This document shows positions 29,456 to 38,487 of a DNA stretch of 64,000 nucleotides, piece by piece; positions within the stretch are counted from its first letter, which is position 1, and the number at the start of each line of letters is the position of its first letter. The translations under genes were made by a program, and so were the position numbers. The stretch is from positions 124,001 through 188,000 of the forward strand of contig NZ_JAIVKY010000005.1 of the NCBI RefSeq assembly GCF_020524325.1, read 5' to 3'. The notes under the pieces were generated by a model. That model searched no databases and was not told the origin of the DNA. It saw nothing but the letters and a program-made list of their open reading frames with translations. The DNA comes from Sutcliffiella horikoshii (GTDB taxonomy: Bacteria > Bacillota > Bacilli > Bacillales > Bacillaceae_I).

Positions 29456-29592
29456 ACGATTAACCAATCAACAAAAATTTTATTTCAGAAAAAATGTATT
29501 TAACAGAATATACTGTAAGTTTCTCTGTTATTATTATAAGATAGTAATTAGATTGTCTTCATTTAAAAGCAAGGGTATTAGGAGGCATTTTT

Positions 29593-30489
29593 ATGTATCA
29601 AATAAAACGGTTGAGTGAGTGTACGTTAAATCAAGCACTTGAAGCATGGAACAAGGGTTTTGAAGGGTATTTTTTTGATGCAACCATGGATGTGGACCGA
29701 TTTGCTGCTAGATTGGGTCAGGAAAATATATCTGCTGACCTTTCCATCATTGCATTTGACGGTGAAAACCCTATAGGACTCTTATTAAGCGGATATAAAA
29801 AGATTGGGGATAATCTCGTTGCATGGAATGGAGGCACAGGGGTAGCTGCAACTCACCGCAGAAAAGGCATTGGGAAACTGTTGGTAGAAAAAGCATGTGA
29901 ACTCTATAAAGAAAAAGGGATTCATACATCTACTCTGGAAGCTATCTCTAAAAACAACCAAGCAATATCCTTATACGAATCTAAAGGTTACAAGGTTGTG
30001 GATCATGTGGTACACCTTTCCCTTGAGACCTCTGTGGAATTTAATGACTCACTGGAATTTTACCCTGTATACACATCAGCACATGATGCTCAGTATTTAT
30101 CAAGCTATCGTCATGACACGCCATGGCAAAGTCAATGGTGGTGCATGAAAGATGGATTAACTTTGCAACTAATTGGTACGGATGGCGAGACTGCTGCTTA
30201 TGCCATGTTTAAAAGACAATATAGTCCTCAGGGCACCTTGAAGGCTATCGTAGTTACACACTGCTTTGTTAATGAAGAACAAAAAGACCCGGAAATAGTA
30301 ATGGATGCTTTATTCTCGCATCTTTTTCCGCCAACTGTAGCTCCTTACCAGTGTACGGTAGCATTTTTTCAAACGTCCAATAAAAGTGTCTATGACTATC
30401 TTATCGACAAAGGATTTTCAATGAAAGTGGACCAGGTTTGGATGAAGAAGGCTATAGCAACAGGTGTGGATCTTGGGCAATTAAGATAG
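29593..30489 (+). CDS. GNAT acetyltransferase with C-terminal extension
   Basis: A 298-residue protein. The N-terminal half is a GNAT domain (GTGVAATHRRKGIGKLLVEKACELYKEKGI is the acetyl-CoA loop, NNQAISLYESKGYKVV the final strand-helix). The C-terminal half (about 150-298) looks like a second, degenerate GNAT fold with VAFFQTSNKSVYDYLIDKGF. AGGAGG lies before ATG 29593. Substrate unknown. Confidence 0.8.
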   Translation: MYQIKRLSECTLNQALEAWNKGFEGYFFDATMDVDRFAARLGQENISADLSIIAFDGENPIGLLLSGYKKIGDNLVAWNGGTGVAATHRRKGIGKLLVEKACELYKEKGIHTSTLEAISKNNQAISLYESKGYKVVDHVVHLSLETSVEFNDSLEFYPVYTSAHDAQYLSSYRHDTPWQSQWWCMKDGLTLQLIGTDGETAAYAMFKRQYSPQGTLKAIVVTHCFVNEEQKDPEIVMDALFSHLFPPTVAPYQCTVAFFQTSNKSVYDYLIDKGFSMKVDQVWMKKAIATGVDLGQLR

Positions 30490-30539
30490 AAAACTGTAGT
30501 CAAATTACATATATTATTTCTAATTTTGGAGGGATCGTT

Positions 30540-32132
30540 ATGATGGTTGAAAAGTTTTTAGAAGAACAAAATGAGCAGTTTCAAAAACTATTAAAAAAAT
30601 CGACGCACGCCGGCTGGATGGCACAGACGACTGGAGAAAAGAAATGGGCAGAGGAAGCCGGTAAAGCTTCTAGTGAATTTAGCCTTTTTTATGCCAATAA
30701 AGATCGCTATAACCAGGTCAAGACTTACCTGCAAGATCCAGAACTTACGATGGAACAGAAAAGACAACTAGAAATCCTCGAGTATGGGATGAAGGAAAAT
30801 CAATTAGATAAGGAAACGATCGAAGAAATGTCTTCTATGTCCTCTGAGTTGAATTACCTTTTCAATACATACTTGCCTGAAGTGAATGGGAAAAAATTAT
30901 CCGCCAATGATATTAGAAATGTATTATTGAATAGTACAGACAGCAAGGAACGGGAAGAGGCTTGGAAGGCAAGTAAAGAAGTAGGTAAGGTAGTGTCGGA
31001 TAAACTATTGACACTAGTGAAAAAACGAAATGAAGCGGCACGGAAATTAGGTTATAGGAACTATTATGAGATGTCGTTTGCGAATCAGGAACTAGATTTA
31101 GAAGAAGTTTTTTCTATGTTTGACGATCTTGTGGAGCAGTCGGACACTACCTATCGCAGGTTAAAAGGGGAATTAGATAATGAACTAGCCAAAAAGTTTG
31201 GAGTGAAAGTGGAAGAGTTAAGACCTTGGCATTACGTAGATCCTTTCTTCCAGGAGGCACCTGCAAACGAACAAACGAATCTTGATCAATTTTTCAAAGG
31301 GCAAGATCTTGAAAGATTGACTGCAGAAACGTTCGATTCCATGGATATGCCAATTGAAGGGTTATATGCTTCCTCCGATTTAAATCCACGTGAAGGAAAG
31401 AACCCTACAGCGTTTTGTATGGATATGAACCGTGAGGGAGATATTCGTGTACTGTGCAACAACGTTGATAATACATATTGGATGGGAACCATGCTACATG
31501 AATTTGGCCATGCAGCGTACAACAAATATGTAAATCGTGACCTTCCCTATTTATTGAGAAGCTTCGCCCATATCTTAACAACAGAATCCATTGCGATGTT
31601 ATTCGGAAAAATGACGGAAAATAAAGAATGGCTTTCTAAGTTTTTGAAGATAGACGATGCGAAACTTGATACATTAATGCCGTCACTTGAAAAGCATGAA
31701 CAATTGAAAATGCTGATTTCAGCAAGATGGATTATTACATTTGTTTTCTTTGAAAGAAAGTTATATGAAAATCCTGATCAGGACCTTAATGCTCTTTGGT
31801 GGGAAACGGTGGAAAAGATTCAATTGCTTCATCCTCCAGAAGATCGAAGCAATCCGGATTGGGCGGCAAAAATTCATTTTACTCTTGCTCCAGTTTATTA
31901 TCAGAACTACTTGCTCGGTGAATTGACAGCTGCACAACTCTATCAGCATATTAAAAACAACGTATCTGACGAATTCTTTTCTCTTAAGGTAGGGGCATTT
32001 ATCCGTGATGAATTCCTAGCACCCGGAGCAACCTATCACTGGAATAAAAAGATTGAAAAAGTAACAGGAGAGCCACTAAACCCTGATTACTTTATAAAAG
32101 CCTATTGTGACTACCAAAAAGTGAATAACTAA
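30540..32132 (+). CDS. M2/M3-type zinc metallopeptidase (peptidyl-dipeptidase-like)
   Basis: A 530-residue, mostly helical cytosolic peptidase with HExxH in MGTMLHEFGHAAYNKYV and a downstream TESIAMLFGKM carrying the third zinc-ligand glutamate. The overall sequence (NPTAFCMDMNREGDIRVLCN, HWNKKIEKVTGEPLNPDYF) is like bacterial M2-family (ACE-type) peptidases. The frame is open from 30438, overlapping the previous gene, but TTGGAGGG sits 6 nt before ATG 30540. Followed by a terminator. Confidence 0.85.
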   Translation: MMVEKFLEEQNEQFQKLLKKSTHAGWMAQTTGEKKWAEEAGKASSEFSLFYANKDRYNQVKTYLQDPELTMEQKRQLEILEYGMKENQLDKETIEEMSSMSSELNYLFNTYLPEVNGKKLSANDIRNVLLNSTDSKEREEAWKASKEVGKVVSDKLLTLVKKRNEAARKLGYRNYYEMSFANQELDLEEVFSMFDDLVEQSDTTYRRLKGELDNELAKKFGVKVEELRPWHYVDPFFQEAPANEQTNLDQFFKGQDLERLTAETFDSMDMPIEGLYASSDLNPREGKNPTAFCMDMNREGDIRVLCNNVDNTYWMGTMLHEFGHAAYNKYVNRDLPYLLRSFAHILTTESIAMLFGKMTENKEWLSKFLKIDDAKLDTLMPSLEKHEQLKMLISARWIITFVFFERKLYENPDQDLNALWWETVEKIQLLHPPEDRSNPDWAAKIHFTLAPVYYQNYLLGELTAAQLYQHIKNNVSDEFFSLKVGAFIRDEFLAPGATYHWNKKIEKVTGEPLNPDYFIKAYCDYQKVNN

Positions 32133-32142
32133 AAAGTAGTAC

Positions 32143-32180
32143 AGGGTAAGTAGAGCGTTCCTCTATTTACCCTTTTTTTG
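32143..32180 (+). terminator. Intrinsic terminator
   Basis: AGGGTAAGTAGAG (32143-32155) pairs with CTCTATTTACCCT (32161-32173), then T7. Confidence 0.9.
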
Positions 32181-32318
32181 TTAAGTTTTAATGACTTTTC
32201 TAACAAATCCTTAATTTTGCATGATAATCTATTGAAATTAATATAAACTAATAGATAGTGAGATTTTTCGAGTTTTTATGACAGAACACTACACTGAGAA
32301 TAGATACAGTAGAAAGGT

Positions 32319-33575
32319 ATGTCTTCTTTTATGATAAAAAAACTACAACTTTGTATAATCATCCCATTACTTCTTATGGTTTTTGGGAATTCAATAGCAG
32401 TACAAGCAGAAGACCCTGGGGACTTATTTAGTGAGTCCGTTATTTTAATAGATGCTAAATCTGGTAATACGCTTTACGAAAAAGATAGTAAGCGAGAGAT
32501 GTATCCGGCAAGTATCACTAAAATCGTGACTGCCATCATTGCGATTGAAGAGGGAGATTTGCAAGATATCGTAACCGTTAGTAAAAATGCGAGAGATCAA
32601 GATGGTTCACGGGTATATTTACTTGAAGGGGAAAAAATAACCCTTAAAAAGTTGGTACAAGGATTGATGATTAACTCAGGGAATGACGCAGGCACCGCCA
32701 TTGCAGAGCATTTTGACGGCAGTGAAAAAGCATTTGCAAAACGGATGAATACATTCGTGAAAGAAAAAGTTGGAGTGAAGAACACGAATTTCACTAACCC
32801 GCATGGTTTATATCATCCTGACCATGTGACAACTGCGCACGATATGGCAAAGATTGCACAATATGCCATGAAGAATGAAACATTTAGGGAGATTGTTGGA
32901 ACAAAGGAAATGGAGTGGGTAGGTGAAGGGTGGGAGACCACATTGTTTAACCATCACCGCTTATTGTGGGATTATGAAGGAACAACCGGGGTGAAAAATG
33001 GGTATGTTCCGGAATCTGGTCATACGTTGGTCACTTCTGCCGAAAGGGATGGAATGGATCTTATCGTGGTAACCATGAAGGCAGCGTCTAAGTATTACAT
33101 CTATAAAGACACGATGTCCCTATTAGATTATGGGTTCGCCAATTTCACTACAGATGAAATCAAAAAAGGTGAAATGGTCACAGATGCTGCAGGGAGAGAA
33201 TACATGCTTGCGAAAAACGTGCATGTAGCAAAGCAAGAAGAGGAAACGGTTAACTTGCGGGTAAACAAGGACAAGGATTTGGTTGTGAAAATTGGCAACC
33301 GGGAACATGTCGAAGAAAACGTATTAGTTGAGCAAGAACGAAATGACCTAACACCTGCTCCTACAGCATCTTCATCAGATTCGGCTAATTCATCAGGAGT
33401 AAATGGAGATACAAGAACAAAAAGCAGTTTGGTACCTACCATTTTTATATTCCTCTCACTATTAATCTTCTTTTTTCTTATGAATGTGCTCCAGAGGAGA
33501 AGAAGGAGAAAGAAAATGCAACAACGATACTCAGATTCTCTCGTTTATTCTAGAAGAAGCAGCTATTATAGGTAG
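32319..33575 (+). CDS. D-alanyl-D-alanine carboxypeptidase-like protein (S11, DacF-like) with C-terminal membrane helix
   Basis: Trims stem-peptide D-Ala. The product has a signal peptide (to about VQAED), S11 motifs SITK (Ser65, Lys68) and SGN (120-122), but KNG (226-228) in place of KTG. A beta domain and an S/T-rich linker follow, then a C-terminal membrane helix (SLVPTIFIFLSLLIFFFLM) with a very basic tail, unlike the amphipathic anchor of DacA/DacF. ATG 32319 is only 1 nt from AAAGG; ATG 32331 (MIKKLQL) is an equally plausible start. Confidence 0.82.
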   Translation: MSSFMIKKLQLCIIIPLLLMVFGNSIAVQAEDPGDLFSESVILIDAKSGNTLYEKDSKREMYPASITKIVTAIIAIEEGDLQDIVTVSKNARDQDGSRVYLLEGEKITLKKLVQGLMINSGNDAGTAIAEHFDGSEKAFAKRMNTFVKEKVGVKNTNFTNPHGLYHPDHVTTAHDMAKIAQYAMKNETFREIVGTKEMEWVGEGWETTLFNHHRLLWDYEGTTGVKNGYVPESGHTLVTSAERDGMDLIVVTMKAASKYYIYKDTMSLLDYGFANFTTDEIKKGEMVTDAAGREYMLAKNVHVAKQEEETVNLRVNKDKDLVVKIGNREHVEENVLVEQERNDLTPAPTASSSDSANSSGVNGDTRTKSSLVPTIFIFLSLLIFFFLMNVLQRRRRRKKMQQRYSDSLVYSRRSSYYR

Positions 33576-33580
33576 TATTG

Positions 33581-33626
33581 ACAGCGGAACCTCCTGTGAG
33601 AATATCAGGAGGTTCCGCTGTTTTGT
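33581..33626 (+). terminator. Intrinsic terminator
   Basis: ACAGCGGAACCTCCTG pairs perfectly with CAGGAGGTTCCGCTGT, then TTTTG. Confidence 0.9.
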
Positions 33627-33719
33627 ATTAAAATAGTGGGGTAGGTTATTAATAAGGGTTTGGCGAGTTGTCCAAAGATTGTATATAATGGAGATATGTA
33701 GATAATAGGAGGTAGGAAA

Positions 33720-34166
33720 ATGCCGAGAAAAGAGAGTACGCTTAATGAGCATCTGATTGAATTATTGCAAGGGGAGAAAATTGTATCCCTGATCACAACA
33801 GACAAAGATACGCAAAAACCGAACTTAAGCATCGTGTCATGGTTAGTTGCACATGAAGATGGGAAAACCATTAAATTTGCTTTAGGTCATAAAGCGGAGA
33901 GTGCGTTTAATATTCAAGAGAACCCTAATTTGATTTTAGGTGTTGTAGGTGCAGGAAGCTGTTATTCCATTAACGGTAAAGGGTCCGTATCCGAAGTTAT
34001 TGATAAAACAATGAAGTACCGTGTAGTAACTGTGGAAGTGGAGTCAGTGGAAGATGTTATATTCTATGGTGGAAAAGTTACGCAAGAACCTGACTATGTG
34101 AAAACATATGACGAAGAACTTGCCAAAAAATTAGATGAAGAAGTTTATGAGCTATTGAAAGGCTGA
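33720..34166 (+). CDS. Pyridoxamine 5'-phosphate oxidase-like split-barrel protein
   Basis: A 148-residue protein with a flavin-reductase/PNPOx-like split-barrel pattern: IVSLITTDKDTQKPNLSIVSWLV, KTIKFALGHKAESAFNIQENPNLILGV, and SVSEVIDKTMKYRVVTVEVESVEDVIF. Members of this family bind FMN, F420 or haem, and many are of unknown role. TAGGAGGTAGG precedes ATG 33720. Monocistronic. Confidence 0.75.
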   Translation: MPRKESTLNEHLIELLQGEKIVSLITTDKDTQKPNLSIVSWLVAHEDGKTIKFALGHKAESAFNIQENPNLILGVVGAGSCYSINGKGSVSEVIDKTMKYRVVTVEVESVEDVIFYGGKVTQEPDYVKTYDEELAKKLDEEVYELLKG

Positions 34167-34181
34167 TTTCTCGATAAATGG

Positions 34182-34212
34182 GGCTGTCCAAATAATGAGG
34201 GCAGCCTTTTCT
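34182..34212 (+). terminator. Intrinsic terminator
   Basis: GGCTGTCC (34182-34189) pairs with GGGCAGCC (34199-34206), one G-U pair, then TTTTCT. Confidence 0.8.
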
Positions 34213-34316
34213 ATTTGTCTTGAATTATCTCTCCATTTTAATAGAAACATGGAAAAGTCATACATTTCCATATATAATAATAGAATACTAATTTTTTCTA
34301 AATGAAAGGGGTTTCT

Positions 34317-34850
34317 ATGAAAAGTTGGTTTAAATCGAACAAGAGAAAACTGCTTCCATTTGTGGCTGTTTTTCTTTTGGCAGGAGCACTTATTACTTAT
34401 TATTTGTACACGTCACCATTTCAGGGGGCAGGAGGGCTAGGGACTCAGAGTAATCAAGCTTCTTCCACATTATCCACATCAAGAAATATCCAAGTTGAAC
34501 AAGAGAATCCATTCGATCATAAAAAGAAATTAAATGAGGTTCATGTGGTTAATTACATTCACTGGATGTCCCATCAAAAAGTGAAAGCGGAAAGCAAGTG
34601 GACACACTATAAGATGACGCCCGAAAGAATTGAGTGGCTACTAGAAAAAGTGCAAGAAGCCGAGTTCGAACATGAGGAAGTGTATGTGGAAATCCTGACA
34701 AAGTGGCAAAAAGGTGACTTTGCAACAGCACACATAGATCATAATAGAGTTTGGTCCTTACTTAATGGGACTGTTGGGAAAGCTACGGGCGTTATGACCG
34801 AAGAAGAAGAAAAAGATTACTTAGAGAACCCGAATATTAAGTTTAAATAA
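34317..34850 (+). CDS. Membrane-anchored DUF6241-like protein
   Basis: A 177-residue protein with an N-terminal anchor (LLPFVAVFLLAGALITYYL), a Ser/Thr-rich linker, and a soluble domain with VHVVNYIHWMSHQKVKAE, TPERIEWLLEKV and DHNRVWSLLNGTVGKATG, resembling the DUF6241 family of Bacilli. AAAGGGG lies 5 nt before ATG 34317; the frame opens at 34302. Function unknown. Confidence 0.7.
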   Translation: MKSWFKSNKRKLLPFVAVFLLAGALITYYLYTSPFQGAGGLGTQSNQASSTLSTSRNIQVEQENPFDHKKKLNEVHVVNYIHWMSHQKVKAESKWTHYKMTPERIEWLLEKVQEAEFEHEEVYVEILTKWQKGDFATAHIDHNRVWSLLNGTVGKATGVMTEEEEKDYLENPNIKFK

Positions 34851-34917
34851 TGGCTCCTACATCACCTTGTGGTAAAATGATGGGTAATTCAAACAGTCCA
34901 AAGGTGGTATATGTCAG

Positions 34918-36084
34918 ATGAACAGAATTAAAAGTTTTGCAAGAACAGTAGAGCAAGAACATCTTGTCACTAAAGCATCTTCATTGGCATCGGATTTTTA
35001 TACCCGTGCTGCTCATTATGATCGTAATGCTATCTTTCCATTTGAGAATTTCAAAGCTCTTAAAGAGGCAGGGGTTATCGATCTTACCATCCCAAAGGAA
35101 TATGGTGGAATAGGAGCAGGACTTTATGATTTTGTTTTACTGCAGGAAACCATTGCACAAGGTGATGCTCCTACTGCACTGAGTCTCGGTTGGCATTTAG
35201 GTATTATGATGAACGAAGGAATTAATCGATCTTGGCCTCAGGAAATTTATGAAATGGTTTGTCGAGATATTATTAAGCACAAAAAATTAATTAACAGTGC
35301 ACATAGCGAAAGAAAAACAGGCAGCCCAGCTAGAGGAGGGAAACCTGAAACCGTTGCAAAAAAGCTTTCCAACGGAGATTGGGTAATTAATGGGAGAAAA
35401 AACTTCACTTCTCTTGCCCCTGTCTTGGATTATTTCATCATATCAGCTAGCATAGAAGGAACGGAAGATGTAGGAGAGTTTTTACTTCCGCGTGAACTAA
35501 AGGGAATCTCTATAGAAGAAACGTGGAACTCTATGAGCATGAGAGCCACAAGAAGTGACGATTTGGTTCTATCAGAAGTCATGGCAGATAAAGAAGCACT
35601 TCTGTATATAAAAAAGAAAAAAGCACCGAAACCACAAGGATGGCTACTACATATACCCTCTTGTTACTTAGGCATAGCTATAGCAGCAAGAAACGAAGCT
35701 GTATCATTCGCAGATTCGTATCATCCAAACAGCCTGCCTCATCCGATACGAGAAGTGCCTAAAGTAAGAGAACGGGTAGCAAAAATGGATGTGGAATTGA
35801 CTGCAGCCCGTCATTTATTGTACAGCGTGGCAAGACTGTGGGATGAAGAGCCGGATAAGCGTAATGAACTGGTTGGTGAGCTTGCGACAGCTAAGTTGGT
35901 TGCAACAAATAGCGCCATTTCCATTGTGGATGAAGCGATGCGGATTGTCGGCGCACAAAGTCTGCATGCAGAACATCCCCTTCAACGCCATTATCGTGAC
36001 GTCCGGGCAGGCCTTCACAACCCCCCAGCTGATGAAATCACGCTGGAAACCCTGGCAAAGCAGGCTTTTATAAAAGAAAGTTAA
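34918..36084 (+). CDS. ydbM: Acyl-CoA dehydrogenase, YdbM-like
   Basis: FAD-dependent dehydrogenase of 388 residues with the three-domain acyl-CoA dehydrogenase layout: the N-terminal helical domain (LKEAGVIDLTIPKEYGGIGAG), the middle beta domain (KKLSNGDWVINGRKNFTSLAPVLDYFIISA), and C-terminal helices (MRIVGAQSLHAEHPLQRHYRDVRAG). The best resemblance is to B. subtilis YdbM. The substrate is unknown and the catalytic-base position is not obvious. AAAGGTGG lies 10 nt before ATG 34918. Confidence 0.85.
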   Translation: MNRIKSFARTVEQEHLVTKASSLASDFYTRAAHYDRNAIFPFENFKALKEAGVIDLTIPKEYGGIGAGLYDFVLLQETIAQGDAPTALSLGWHLGIMMNEGINRSWPQEIYEMVCRDIIKHKKLINSAHSERKTGSPARGGKPETVAKKLSNGDWVINGRKNFTSLAPVLDYFIISASIEGTEDVGEFLLPRELKGISIEETWNSMSMRATRSDDLVLSEVMADKEALLYIKKKKAPKPQGWLLHIPSCYLGIAIAARNEAVSFADSYHPNSLPHPIREVPKVRERVAKMDVELTAARHLLYSVARLWDEEPDKRNELVGELATAKLVATNSAISIVDEAMRIVGAQSLHAEHPLQRHYRDVRAGLHNPPADEITLETLAKQAFIKES

Positions 36085-36099
36085 GAAAGTGGTATACTC

Positions 36100-36656
36100 G
36101 TTGATTTCCGTTCCAGGCACTTCGCTTATCCGAAGGGCGGTCCGTGAGGCTCACGTGGTGTAGGCCACTGAAGAAGTGTGTAATTTTACAAATTATGTAA
36201 CACCGCTGTGTATTTCCGCAAATGGCTTCGCTTTCCTAGGGGCGCTGCTGGAGCCTCCTCGGCAAGCCTGCGGGGTCTCCACCTAGCGCTATCTCCCTCA
36301 GGAGTCTTCGCCTTTTGCTTCAATACACAGCTGTAAATCTTTACTTAAATTATAAACTTTTTCTCAGTGACCTACTTCGTTGGTCTCACCTGTCCCTTCC
36401 TCCCGCGGGCGTCTGCGCGCCTTCCACTGCAATCAACAAGGTGGCTTCATTTACTTAAGGACTAGAGAGAATTTATCTAAAGGAGTTAACTGGAAAAGTA
36501 CAAACATTTGGTTGTCTTAGTTTCTAGCTGTGGATTGGAGCAAATGGCGGAGACTCCAGCGGGGGAGTAACGGTAGGTTGAGACCCCTGAAGCGTTGTGA
36601 GGAGGCTCAAGGCACCGTCCCACGGAAAGCGAAGCCATTTGAGGAAAGGAACAGCG
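36100..36656. repeat. Composite palindromic element with nested copy (copy C)
   Basis: The left arm (36100-36148 and 36382-36437) is split by a 233-bp insert. The insert itself contains another family member, 36203-36333 in minus orientation (CCGCTGTGTATTTCC...AATACACAGCTG), and is flanked by GGCCACTGAAG and CTCAGTGACC, an inverted pair. The spacer holds GAGTTAACTGG. The right arm (36526-36656) is complete, AGCTGTGGATT...AACAGCG. It fills the 630-bp gap between ydbM and yhdT. Confidence 0.86.
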
Positions 36657-36717
36657 AGGCAATCCAGTAACTATGGCTTTTAAGAAGTACAGACTGAATT
36701 AAAAAGAGAGTGATTTT

Positions 36718-37011
36718 ATGCACGAGAATTTCAACAAGCGAAAAGGAGACTGGCGCTATCCCTTTGCACATAGAGAAGCATGGATTGGGATTGCGCTTGT
36801 TCTTTTCCATTTTGCTTGGTGGTACGGCTTTGCTTACGGTTTTGGATCAAAGCCGGTCGAATCATATACATATATTTTGGGCTTTCCCGCTTGGTTTTTT
36901 TATAGTTGTATCCTAGGCTTTATCATCATCATTGCACTCGTCATTCTAGTTGTTCGATTCTTGTTTAAAGATCTTCCTTTAGAGTCAGATGAAGAAGGTG
37001 ATCGCCCATGA
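36718..37011 (+). CDS. yhdT: YhdT-family (DUF997) small membrane protein
   Basis: A 97-residue protein with two membrane helices (WIGIALVLFHFAWWYGFAYGF and FFYSCILGFIIIIALVILVV) and the RYPFAHREAWIG and YILGFPAWFFYSC motifs of YhdT, which is usually encoded next to panF and thought to be an accessory subunit. ATG 36718 with AGAGAGTG upstream. Its stop overlaps the panF start (ATGA), indicating coupled translation. Confidence 0.86.
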   Translation: MHENFNKRKGDWRYPFAHREAWIGIALVLFHFAWWYGFAYGFGSKPVESYTYILGFPAWFFYSCILGFIIIIALVILVVRFLFKDLPLESDEEGDRP

Positions 37012-38471
37012 ACCTTCATGTGATCATTCCCTTGTTGATATTTCTCATTATTATTTTTCTAATTGGAGTTTTTGCTTCCAGGAAATTAAGTAATACCTCC
37101 TCTTTTGTGCAGGATTACTTCCTTGGAGGAAGAGAGCTTGGAGGCCTATTGCTTGCAATGACAATGGTCGCGACGTATGGAAGTGCCTCAAGCTTCATTG
37201 GAGGGCCGGGAATTGCTTATAAGACAGGACTTGGTTGGGTCCTACTGGCCATGATACAAGTGGTGACGGGGTATTTTGTGTTAACGATTTTAGGTAAGAA
37301 GTTCGCCATTATGGCAAGAAAAATGAAAGCCATCACACTGATTGACTTTTTAAAAGAAAGATATCAGAGTAAGTGGGTTGTTTTATTATCTGCAAGTAGT
37401 ATCATTCTTTTCCTTTTTTCCGCGATGGCAGCGCAATGGATAGGCGGAGCAAGGCTGATTGAGTCGATAACGGGTCTCTCTTATACATCAGCATTATTTG
37501 TATTTGCTGCTTCGGTATTGGTCTATGTGATCATTGGCGGATTCCGTGCTGTGGCCATTACAGATGGAGTGCAGGGAATTATCATGGTGGTAGGTACCGT
37601 TGTCATATTGGCAGGGACCATCATTGCCGGTGGTGGTATCCCTGCCATTATGAGTGATTTGATGGCGGAAAATCCTAATCTCATTACCCCGTTTGGAGCT
37701 GATGGATCACTGACGCCATTATATGTTTCTTCTTTTTGGATTCTAGTGGGTGTAGGGGTAGTAGGCCTTCCTCAAGTGGCTGTCAGAGCAATGTCGTACA
37801 AGAACTCAAAAGCTATGCACGCAGCATTAATTATTGGGACCATCGTCGTTGGATTTATCATGCTAGGCATGCACTTGGCAGGTGTATTTGGAAGAGCGGT
37901 ATTGCCTGGCTTAGACACTCCAGATACAGTGATGCCACTATTGGCCCTGCATGTCTTGCCAGGATGGCTAGCTGGGGTTGTATTGGCAGCACCAATGGCC
38001 GCCATAATGTCCACGGTTGACTCCCTTTTGCTAATCGTGAGTTCTTCCATTGTAAAAGACGTATATTTAAATTATATTCGTCCTGATGCACCAGAAAAGA
38101 ATATCAAAAGGATAAGCATAGGAGTAACGGCAGTCGTAGGTGTACTGGTGTTTTTTATGGCTATTGATCCGCCAGCATTTCTTATTACCTTAAACCTCTT
38201 TGCCTTTGGTGGATTGGAAGCGGCCTTTATCTGGCCGGTTGTCTTGGGTCTTTATTGGAAAGGTGGCAATGCTGTAGGTGCTTTAGCTTCGATATTTACA
38301 GGGGTACTTACCTATATAGGAATAACGATATATTTTCCTGATGCTTTTGGAATGCATAGTGTCGTAATGCCAGTGATGCTTTCCCTTTTAGCATATGTAG
38401 TGTGTAGCATTGTAGGAAAAAATCGAAAAAGGAAGGAACACCAGGAAATAATAAATAAATACTTGCTTTAA
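37008..38471 (+). CDS. panF: Sodium/pantothenate symporter
   Basis: Imports pantothenate with Na+. The 487-residue SSS-family transporter has about 12-13 helices, with SFVQDYFLGGRELGGLLLAMTMVATYGSASSFIGGPGIAY, VIIGGFRAVAITDGVQGIIM and APMAAIMSTVDSLLLIVSSSIVKD. Pairing with YhdT makes pantothenate more likely than proline. Ends 16 nt before the alpha/beta hydrolase gene. Confidence 0.9.
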   Translation: MNLHVIIPLLIFLIIIFLIGVFASRKLSNTSSFVQDYFLGGRELGGLLLAMTMVATYGSASSFIGGPGIAYKTGLGWVLLAMIQVVTGYFVLTILGKKFAIMARKMKAITLIDFLKERYQSKWVVLLSASSIILFLFSAMAAQWIGGARLIESITGLSYTSALFVFAASVLVYVIIGGFRAVAITDGVQGIIMVVGTVVILAGTIIAGGGIPAIMSDLMAENPNLITPFGADGSLTPLYVSSFWILVGVGVVGLPQVAVRAMSYKNSKAMHAALIIGTIVVGFIMLGMHLAGVFGRAVLPGLDTPDTVMPLLALHVLPGWLAGVVLAAPMAAIMSTVDSLLLIVSSSIVKDVYLNYIRPDAPEKNIKRISIGVTAVVGVLVFFMAIDPPAFLITLNLFAFGGLEAAFIWPVVLGLYWKGGNAVGALASIFTGVLTYIGITIYFPDAFGMHSVVMPVMLSLLAYVVCSIVGKNRKRKEHQEIINKYLL

Positions 38472-38487
38472 AGAGTAGGAGTTTAAA

